A stretch of DNA of 10,215 bases, from assembly GCA_029747585.1 (NCBI GenBank), contig JAPEVF010001399.1, positions 1 through 10,215 on the forward strand, written 5' to 3'. Each line of letters starts with the position of its first letter. Position 1 is the stretch's first letter. The notes under the pieces were generated by a model, which saw only the letters and a program-made list of their open reading frames with translations, made no database searches and was not told where the DNA came from. This DNA comes from Pleurotus djamor. Its lineage: Eukaryota; Basidiomycota; Agaricomycetes; Agaricales; Pleurotaceae. A program made the position numbers and the translations under genes. Shown piece after piece: positions 1-6,954 of the stretch.

Positions 1-825
1 GGATAGACCATCCCAGGTTGTCGTTGCATGGGCATCATTGTTAATGCGAGCGTTCTCCGTCATCTCTTTCCTAACCGCTCCCTCCTCCCTCCCACTCTCC
101 TTCTCCCACCCCTCAACCGCTCCTTCTCCTCCCCACTCATCCGATCAAACACCATATTCACCATCCGACCAGCATCTTCGTACGTCTTCGTCTGTCGAGC
201 CATTATGGGCTTTACCAACCGACCGAGTATGTTGAATGGAATGTATGGTGCGACGGCAAACGTGATATATGTCGCCCAGGACATACCTTTGGTGTAGGTT
301 GGGTGGTGTTTGGGTGGTGTGAAGGGGGAGATGAGGAGACAGCCTTTCACTCGTGCGCGGTAGGGGAATGATTCGATGGAGGAGGAGGAGGTGGTGGTGG
401 TGGTGGAGAAGAGCATTTGTGCGGGGATGGAACCGAGGGATGTTCCGCTCAGGTATATCTTCACTTCCTCGTCGTTCTCATTTACACCTAGATGCCTCAA
501 TAATTCTGTGGTGCTCTGTGCGATGTACGCTTGGTACGTCACGTCATCCTCTTGAGGTACGCTGGAGGAGTTACCCCATCCTGGGAGGGTGAGTGCGATG
601 TAATGTACGTCGTACTTCGCCAGAGTTCCGGAGAGTGTGTGGTTTGCTACACGGCCGATTGTGTGGAAGGAGAGGACCACTCGACGCGATTGTGTATTAC
701 CGCAGTGCGCGTAGGCGAGGGTTCCCCCCGAGGGGAGGGTGAGGATGTGTTCCGCGAAGGGGGAAGGGGTTGTAGGGGGAGGTGGGGGTTGTAGGGGAAG
801 GGGAGGTAGGGGTCGAGGTTGACAT
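1..825 (-). CDS. Alpha/beta-hydrolase family protein, 5' part, partial and with two frame breaks
   Basis: The reading frame at 60-770 encodes a typical alpha/beta-hydrolase fold. A segment resembling 'LPSGGTLAYAHCG' is followed by a hydrophobic strand and HTIGR, where most relatives have an HG-type oxyanion loop. Then come ALTLPGWGNS and the nucleophile elbow GTSLGS (about residues 127-132, Ser129). The catalytic acid and histidine would lie beyond the left edge. The chosen start is ATG 825-823, about 95 nt after a TATA element, but its frame reaches the hydrolase frame only if one G is removed from a G run (775-779 or 784-788). Near the 3' side the frame stops at 60. A neighbouring frame continues from about 112 to base 1 as plausible protein, joined if one base is added at C109-112. 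No intron explains either break. A Thr/Ser run (about residues 141-150) comes from a trinucleotide repeat. Substrate cannot be told. It is either an intact gene with sequencing errors or a decaying copy. Confidence 0.72.
375..408. repeat. Coding trinucleotide microsatellite (GGA)n(GGT)n
   Basis: On the plus strand, consecutive GGA units pass directly into GGT units. On the minus strand these are ACC and TCC codons, giving the Thr/Ser run of the hydrolase just after the nucleophile elbow. Such tracts vary in length between strains by replication slippage. Confidence 0.75.
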
Positions 826-915
826 TGGGGTTTGGCTGATATCTTCGAGTAGGTAAAGTAGAGTGCTTTGAACAGATTGAATTCTCTGGGTTTGTCGTAG
901 AATTATATATGCTGG

Positions 916-923
916 CTTTTATA
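916..923 (-). promoter_or_regulatory. Candidate TATA box of the hydrolase gene
   Basis: The minus strand reads TATAAAAG here, about 91-98 nt upstream of the ATG at 825. The spacing resembles the TATATAAA elements ahead of the two other minus-strand genes with visible starts. Initiation would be expected near 885-895. No transcript evidence is available. Confidence 0.5.
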
Positions 924-1110
924 CAATGGATAGTAGATGGTCGGGGTTGGTTACCGCAGCTCACAGATACTCCTCTACTCGCTACTCTGTTACTAAAGAT
1001 AAGAAAGAGGAACTTGGTATATTTTCGTCTCGCTGTCCGTCCCAACTCCCAAGTTCCCCAGCGAGTCGAACTTGACGCAGTCAATGTCAACCGACGCTTC
1101 AACCGCCCAC

Positions 1111-1150
1111 CTTCCCACCTTCCCACCTTCCCACCTTTCCGCCTTTCCAC
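1111..1150. repeat. Five-copy polypyrimidine octamer repeat
   Basis: Three exact CTTCCCAC units (1111-1134) are followed by CTTTCCGC and CTTTCCAC. The preceding bases (CCGCCCAC) resemble a further diverged unit. The whole block is C/T-rich on the plus strand, apart from one A or G per unit, and lies about 190 bp upstream of the hydrolase TATA element. Confidence 0.8.
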
Positions 1151-1951
1151 TTTTTGTGTCTGCGATCAAATTTCCCGAGTCCGCAGCGATGACTATGACC
1201 ATCAAATGACTCTCCATGCACCATGACTCAAGCTACCAAGAATCGCGAATCGCTCGACTCAACTCCATTTCGTCGCTTGAGTAGAGTAGACGTACCAATC
1301 CAGATAAATATAGTTATATCCCCATAGCATCTTATCGGAGTGTTATCTCATGATAGCTCATTCAAAGAGAGGAGTCACTTTACTTTTGTAAGTCTCGTAC
1401 CCGCAGCTAGGTGCCACAAACGCTTTCGTCGTGCAATGGTGCATCAACTTTGCGTCCCCATATCGCCCCCGCATGCGACTGTGGAAGACAGTCTCAATGA
1501 ATAATAGTCGCTGGCGCTCTTGAGTAACTGGGAATAGAGTCTAGACGCGGCACAGAGAAGGGCTTGAAACCAGGCTGCTTGTCGAATGCGAGGGTGCAAG
1601 TCACAAAGGGGTCAGGAGGGGTCAGGGACTATGTAGGAGTCAGTCTCACGCTCTGCACGCGCACAGCTCAACTTGAAGTGGGTTCGTGGTTCGTAGTTCA
1701 CCTTGGTCTACCATCAGTCTATTATCTATGTTCATCAGCACCATAATCGTGAAACTCACGCGACACATCATCAGACTATACATATCTATGTGTACTGCCT
1801 ATATCAACTATCTCATCTGCCCGGTGGATGTCCCTATGGAAGATGAAGCGTCGGTGAGGGTGGTGGGTGGAGTTGTAGCGGTGTGTTTTTCGGTGGGTAT
1901 ACTCTTTTGCGATTGCTGTGACTGGAGTTTAGCCTGTGGAGAGTGCTGATT

Positions 1952-2000
1952 ATTCGAATGTTGTGTTTATTATTCCGAATTCGAATGTGGTGTTCATTAT
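1952..2000. repeat. Pair of 22-bp imperfect direct repeats
   Basis: ATTCGAATG begins both copies, at 1952-1973 and 1979-2000, with 20 of 22 positions identical and start points 27 bp apart. Each copy contains the palindrome TTCGAA. The pair lies about 300 bp past the oxidoreductase stop codon and about 1 kb upstream of the hydrolase TATA element. Confidence 0.7.
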
Positions 2001-2141
2001 GCAAACATCAAATCTCGATAGCTCGCGATAAATCTTTAACGAGTTCGACAAGTTGAGGGAGAGTTGGCAGCCGAGGTCATCGCGAAGTTATGCTTGGAAA
2101 GAAAGATCTCTAACACCAACCAACACGCCCCCAGCGGTAGA

Positions 2142-2170
2142 CTTCAAGCCTCAAGGCCTCAAGCTTCAAG
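2142..2170. repeat. Four-copy heptamer repeat C(C/T)TCAAG
   Basis: CTTCAAG, CCTCAAG, CCTCAAG and CTTCAAG follow one another with one extra G at 2156. This is a short degenerate tandem repeat in non-coding DNA, and no function is apparent. Confidence 0.65.
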
Positions 2171-2293
2171 CTTTATGATACGACGCGTCTCTCATATACA
2201 GTACACGCCCTGCCCGAGCAAACAGTCGAGCTGAAGCACTGCTCATCAATGCATCGTTCATCATCCAGTATCCCAATATCAATATTCAATTAT

Positions 2294-3945
2294 TCAAACC
2301 TCAGTTGGTGGAGCACTCCCATACTTCCTCCTCGCCTCCCTCTCAAACTCAACACAATCAACGACACTCCCTCCATTCCGCCTACTTTCCTCCGCAGCGA
2401 AAACCATCAAATGACTCCTCAGTACCTCACTGACGTCCGTTCCTAGTAGACTCTGGTCGCCTTCGCGTACCGCAGCTACGAACGCTTTCATCAACCCCAT
2501 ATCACCCCCTCCATGTCCACCGCCCATCTGCGCAGGGTTATACTTCACTTTCTTCATCCCCCCATTCCCATTCCCGCTCCCACTCTCAGTACAGCAAAAC
2601 TCCGCCACCTCAAACTCCCTCATATCACCCACAATCTCCCCTTTCGTCAAATGCATCCTCGTCTGCCTCTCGCAGATCAACGATGTAAACGCAACCATGG
2701 TGAACGACGCTGTAGAGCCGTTGGAGAACTGGATGTTCACGACTTGGTGATCGCAGACGTCGTTGCGGGATTCGTAGACACAGAGGCCGTAGGGGCCTGT
2801 GCGGAGGGCGTGGGTGATGTTTTCGATGTCGGGGATGCCGTCGATTAGGGTTGAGGAGGGCCAGGAGGTGGAGCCGCGGGAGACGGGGTCGAGGTAGACT
2901 GGATAGATGGTGGTACGTGGATATGGATGGTGTTAGGCTTGGTACGTGTGATATAAGGTGAGGGGGTGGAGACGTACTTTTCTTTGCGCTGTATGCACAT
3001 TGTCTTTCGATTGGGCAGTCGAGGCAGCGTCTTGCGTCTCCTGCGCTGGGTGGTTTCTCGGATTTTTTGAAGTGTTGGAGAGAACCGAAGGAGGATACGC
3101 GTACAGGGACGGCGGGTGCGAACCAGTGGCATAGCAGGTCGATGTCACTACGATGCAAGCACAAAATCACCATTATTTCGCAACAATGCGAGCAATGACG
3201 CAGGGGACTTACTGGCATGACTTCGTCAACAACGAAAACGAACTTTCTTCTTCGTTGCACCAGTTTCCTCGGACGAAGGAATGTGCGAAGTGGTAGTAGC
3301 CCACTGGTTCGATGTGGACTACGTTGACGAGATTACCGAGTTTCCCGGAACGAAGGTGTGTTGAGAGGGCTTTGGTGTAGGGTGAATACCGCAACACTAG
3401 AGTAGAAGACAACCTTCTCCGTTAGCCATGGCAATCCCACACCAACAAGGATTTCGAATGAACTTGTTATTACCATGTCCCATCCCAAATATCACCCCCT
3501 TCTTCCTCACCTCCTCCTCCATCCTCACACAATCCGCTACACTCACCGCCATCGGCTTCTCACACAACACATGATACCCCTGCTCGACGAACCCTAAAGC
3601 GACCTCTAAATGCAGTTGATCCTGGACAGCAATTATTACCGCGTCGGCGAGGCGTTTGCCTACGGTGGAGATGGTTTCGGCGGAGGCAGCGAGGAGATCG
3701 TGGTGTGTTTCGAAGACGAGGGAAGGGTCGATGGTGTGGGTTTTTGTGAAGAGGGAACGGGTTTTGGGACGTGGCTCGGCGATTGCGACGATGCGGCAGA
3801 GGGTGGGGTTGGAGAGGGCGTATTGGCTGTAGGCCTGTCGATCAGGTCAGCTAGTGCGGTGGGTAGGGAGAGGGCTCGTAGGTACTTGGCCGCGTTGACC
3901 ACAGCCTACGACGGCAATTGTGACGGGTTCGCTGGGAGCTTGCAT
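2294..3945 (-). CDS. Gfo/Idh/MocA-family NAD(P)-dependent oxidoreductase, 459 aa, five exons
   Basis: The spliced exons are 3945-3886, 3834-3474, 3396-3213, 3147-2978 and 2898-2294. They sum to exactly 460 codons, with all four introns (51, 77, 65, 79 nt) GT-AG and in phase. The N-terminus is a Rossmann strand with GCGQRG (residues 14-19) for dinucleotide binding. The family signature CEKPMA follows at 111-116; Lys113 is the conserved EKP lysine. After it come GHVLRYSPY (139-147), the helix SCHDIDLLCHW (200-210), and RVSSFGSL with a Cys-rich segment (C243, C246, C252), then the C-terminal beta-sheet domain. The family oxidises or reduces sugars, inositols or related polyols with NAD(P); the substrate here is unknown. 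No signal peptide is visible, so a cytosolic location is likely. ATG 3945 is preferred over the in-frame ATG 4053, which lies too close to the TATA box and would add 36 residues of undistinguished sequence. Confidence 0.92.
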
Positions 3946-4069
3946 CCTATTACTTGGAGTATTACTGTCACTATCAGCTAGGCCACCAAGATGTGTATGG
4001 TTATCTCTGGTTGAACGGAATTTCCAGAGGTTCTTCGATAAGAGAGAAGCCATGATCCAGTTGGCCTTG

Positions 4070-4077
4070 TTTATATA
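4070..4077 (-). promoter_or_regulatory. TATA box of the oxidoreductase gene
   Basis: The minus strand reads TATATAAA at 4077-4070. With initiation about 30 nt downstream, transcripts would begin near 4045. That places the upstream in-frame ATG (4053) before or at the cap and supports ATG 3945, which leaves a leader of roughly 100 nt. Confidence 0.55.
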
Positions 4078-4274
4078 GAATTCAGTCGCAGCACGAGTGT
4101 GTATACGAGGATAAGAACACGAGAACCGGGGTCTTGTGGCCAGGTGGAAGACTGGATTTAGAAAAGGAGGACATGTGGTTGGTTGGTCTTGAGTTTGGAC
4201 GTTTTTGGTGCTCGATCACGATCAACATCAAGATCAAGAGTCATTTGCTTCCGTTCACGCGCCGACAGGTTCAG

Positions 4275-4316
4275 CCAATGAAATCGCTCGCCGTGATTAC
4301 GTAAATTGAGCAATTT
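4275..4316. promoter_or_regulatory. Divergent promoter elements: CCAAT box, TTACGTAA palindrome, AAATTG inverted repeat
   Basis: Between the divergent oxidoreductase and 4664-6666 genes lie CCAAT (4275-4279, plus), the perfect palindrome TTACGTAA (4297-4304) and an inverted repeat AAATTG-AG-CAATTT (4303-4316). CCAAT is the binding site of the conserved fungal HAP/CBF complex, and TTACGTAA is a typical bZIP-type half-site pair. Which gene they serve, and whether they are bound, is inference. Confidence 0.4.
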
Positions 4317-4394
4317 CTCTTGGAGCTCAAATAGGGACAAGATCATCGTCGAGATTCTCATATTTTGGAGGCTTGAGTTGTCTGGGCTTTTGCT

Positions 4395-4453
4395 GTAAGT
4401 ACTCAAAGACCTGGCTTTGATATAAGTGTACCATGCCTGATGATCTGCTACAG
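4395..4453 (+). other. Candidate leader intron of the 4664-6666 gene
   Basis: A consensus donor GTAAGT is followed 59 nt later by a CTGAT branch-like site and the acceptor CTACAG, all on the plus strand. It lies upstream of the 4664 start and fits a spliced 5' leader. The flanking sequence joins without an obvious long coding frame, so it is probably untranslated. Confidence 0.4.
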
Positions 4454-4617
4454 GTGAAGCAACTGAAGGTTCTCTTTTCATGACGGTTCTCCCAGCCCCT
4501 TTCAGCCCCTTTCAAGCTAACCGCTCTCGATCAAAGCCACGCGAGCATCTCGCCCATAGTGGGCGCTTAACCAAGGTTACCAGCCCATCCAAACTATTCT
4601 CCCAACGAATCCAGACT

Positions 4618-4654
4618 GTAAGTTGCCTCTGAAAGGTGACCACCATCTGTGCAG
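4618..4654 (+). other. Candidate very short intron joining an upstream coding exon to the 4664 gene
   Basis: The donor GTAAGT (4618) and acceptor GTGCAG (ending 4654) bound 37 nt, which is short for fungi. Splicing would join an open frame beginning at ATG 4480 (46 codons) in phase with the codons just before ATG 4664. If it is not used, 4480-4663 is simply leader. Confidence 0.3.
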
Positions 4655-4663
4655 ACAGCACTT

Positions 4664-6666
4664 ATGCCGCGTATCCTCCCCCGCCTCATCAAACTTCTCA
4701 CCGACTCCTCCTTCGCGCTCAACCACGCCAACGAAACACCCATATGGACACATCGTCCGAGTCCTAAAACTCGCAAAAATAAGCGAAAATCACTATACCG
4801 CGTAGTCCCCCCGCGGCCGTCATACGACGCGTCGAAGCATGAGAGGTCGATATTGCTCGAGGAGGGGAATCCTATAACGAATAAGAATGACTATGTGGGC
4901 CATAAGATGATGCCGCCGAAGGTCAGGGCCACCGGAACATTGGGGAAGGGAAAAGAAAAAGAAAAAGAACAATGCAAGGAAGGGGACGGGGAAGCGGAGG
5001 AGGAGCAGTGGGAGAAAGTACGAGAGATGACTGACGAGGAACGAGGTTGGTGGTCGAATCCGTATCGTAAGTTCACATATACGCATTTTTCGGAGAGACT
5101 AACTCAGGACTACCTTGCAAAGCCAGTACGGATGCTTGCTTCCCCGCTGAGGAAGTGTATATTCACGGACAGGTACCTTCCTTCGGGTACGTCGCGTCCA
5201 AAACCCACTAAACGCCCTTTCTCATTCGTTGTTGCTGCATTTTGTTTTTATTAGATTTCATGATTCGTCTCGCACCCATGAAGATCCCAGCCCACCGACA
5301 TGACAATATGAACGTCCCCGAACAACAGAAATCCAAGCTTGAATCCAAACTACCAATGGACGGTCCATCCCGGATAATCCCCGTACCGGATGGACTGGAG
5401 CATCCGAGGTTCAAAATTCGTCGATCAGGAAGTGCGGCGTATATTACTTGCTGGAATGATGCGATTCCACAACTCTTTCTTCGAGGTATGTTGATAATTC
5501 ATTTCTCATCCACCACGGTTCGTTCATACAGCAATGATTTATTCATAATTCATTTCCTCGTGCTAGGTCGTCACAAACGTATGAACCCCAAACTCCTGCC
5601 ACACCCCAATCTGTCCCAACATATCGAACACTTACTACGCGTTCGTATACTCCAAGAATTTTGTCTGTTCTCCGAGCGGCTTCGCGCCAACCCTCGCGAC
5701 CACATAGGTACACCAATGGCCGTACGTCGCCTAACTCGATCAGAATGGAACTTCATCAAAACGACCAAGTCCATTCCTTGGGAAGGATCGGTTGCCGTGA
5801 TCGTTGTCCCGCCATTGAACCGAGATCCAACGACGGGGGAGAGGCCAAAGCCCCTGATGAGTCCCCCAGTTGAGAGTATTATTCTCACTGCTTCACACCC
5901 TTCATCTCCTGCGACGTCATTATCACCTTCAGCATTTTCTTCCCCTTCTTCCCCTTCATCTCCGCCAACATCTTCCCCTTCTCTGTCATCTCCTTCACAT
6001 TCTCTGTCATCATCATCATCATCTTCACATACCCCTGCCCCTGCGATCGCTGGGAATTCGTCGACATCGAGGAATTCAACTGATCGAAGAGAAGCAACTG
6101 AAGGAGGCGAGGAAGGACATTTGAAGGGAGAAAGAGACGCGACTTCTAAACCCCCGCCACCTCCTATGTCTATACTTTATCCCGTCAGCCCTAGTGACAG
6201 TCATCCAGCATTGACGTTCACATCAAAGAATGAAGGTGAAGAAGAAAGGGATATTTCGTCACCACAGGCACACATCCCCCTGTACAACGGCATATCGCTC
6301 TTTCCGAATCGCGAGCAGCGTGCGGCATTGTATGGATATCTCACGTCTGCTTTGAAAGCGGAAACGCGTAGGAGGGGACAACGGGGATCGGGTGCCGTTA
6401 TTGGCAACGGAGAGGGAGAGGGAGGGAAGGGGGAAGCGAGAAAGAAGGTTCGGGGGAATGATGATACCACACAGGAGAAGGGCAAGGGCAAAGATAAGGC
6501 CAGTCATGCATTCCTGTTGGTGTCGAATGGCGAGACATCGAAACGGGCGGATGTCGCTGCGGTGGCGATTGCCCTGTGGCGGTTGAGGATGTTTAATGGG
6601 GCGGGTTGGGAGAGTGAGAATACGGATCATTGGGTTGGGAAGGAGAGTCGGAAACGACCTGAGTAG
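4664..6666 (+). CDS. Unrecognised conserved-looking fungal protein, about 597 aa, four exons, possibly mitochondrial
   Basis: Exons are 4664-5066, 5127-5186, 5255-5485 and 5567-6666; introns of 60, 68 and 81 nt are GT-AG, and the sum is 598 codons including the stop. The first intron has no stop and is a multiple of three, but its GTAAGT donor and CTAAC branch point mark it as an intron. I do not recognise the family. Visible parts are a basic N-terminus without acidic residues before Asp14, a Lys/Glu-rich charged stretch (about 95-125), and a compact block with MLASPLRKC and YLPSDFMIRL. Next come basic helical segments (about 210-320), a Ser/Pro-rich low-complexity tract (about 335-390), and a C-terminal block ending near ALWRLRMFNGAGW. 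An organelle location and RNA or ribosome contact are only suggested by the basic character. An alternative start at ATG 4480 would add 49 residues through a 37-nt intron. Confidence 0.85.
5930..6030 (+). repeat. Coding low-complexity Ser/Pro tract with a (TCA)n microsatellite
   Basis: Repeated TCTTCCCC/TTCATCTCC-like units run into six consecutive Ser codons, five of them TCA, near 6007-6024. They encode the Ser/Pro-rich linker of the 4664-6666 protein. The frame stays open through the tract, so it is coding and not an unspliced intron. Confidence 0.75.
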
Positions 6667-6954
6667 GTTGGAAGTAAGCATGACATAGGGTTGGCATAGG
6701 GCATAGTATTTTCGTATAATCAATTTGCATATTTACAGAGTAGTCGGTTTGCATAAGATCTAAGTAGAGGCATAAGTAATAAATCTTCCGTTCGTTCGTA
6801 TGTATAATTATTGCAAGGTCATCCGCTTCAGCCTCTGGCGTTGGCGTAAGGCGAGGCTGGTTAATTATCATTCTTCTCTCTGGTCATGATCTGGTCACGA
6901 TGAATATTTTACTTGAGGGATGTACCGGCATCGTATATTGATTGTCAACGGGTT
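6667..6954. other. Convergent 3' intergenic region
   Basis: This is 288 bp between the stop codons of two genes facing each other. It holds the AATAAA signal of the plus-strand gene and otherwise A/T-rich sequence with no gene that I can see. Confidence 0.7.
6778..6783 (+). terminator. Candidate polyadenylation signal AATAAA
   Basis: AATAAA occurs 112 nt after the stop codon at 6664-6666, in A/T-rich DNA. It is the best 3'-processing signal for the plus-strand gene. Confidence 0.5.

Larger units (their letters stand above)
930..2293. other. Intergenic region without a convincing gene
   Basis: This 1.36 kb lies between the hydrolase promoter and the 3' end of the oxidoreductase gene. Open frames here are short, have no recognisable domain, and have no flanking splice sites that extend them. 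I see only short repeats (1111-1150, 1952-2000, 2142-2170) and a weak hairpin at 1253-1286: arms CTCGACTCAA and TTGAGTAGAG, nine of ten pairs, 14-nt loop. A non-coding transcript cannot be excluded. Confidence 0.55.

Noticed and set aside
647..1150. 167-aa open frame on the minus strand across the hydrolase 5' region
   Set aside because: It is a different frame from the hydrolase, is rich in Pro/Ser/Arg from low-complexity DNA, and has no domain. It crosses the TATA element and the octamer repeat.
1253..1286. Hairpin considered as a tRNA or structured RNA
   Set aside because: It is only one 10-bp stem with a mismatch. There is no cloverleaf and no A/B box pair.
1564..1949. Two overlapping plus-strand frames (60 and 87 aa) in the long intergenic region
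   Set aside because: They are short, without domain, splice context or promoter. The hydrophobic content of the second is not enough to call a gene.
2625..3260. 211-aa open frame on the minus strand
   Set aside because: It reads through introns of the oxidoreductase gene. Only the part from about 3147 to 2978 is real, as exon 4; the rest is intron or a shifted frame.
3610..3981. 123-aa plus-strand open frame
   Set aside because: It is the antisense shadow of oxidoreductase exons 1-2, whose splice phases and motifs are decisive.
3946..4053. Upstream in-frame ATG of the oxidoreductase, adding 36 residues
   Set aside because: It lies only about 17-24 nt from the TATA box, so it probably precedes or sits at the transcription start. 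The added residues show no targeting signal or family similarity.
4158..4515. Overlapping 107-aa and 62-aa minus-strand frames in the divergent promoter
   Set aside because: There is no recognisable motif. They run antisense across the plausible plus-strand leader intron and promoter motifs.
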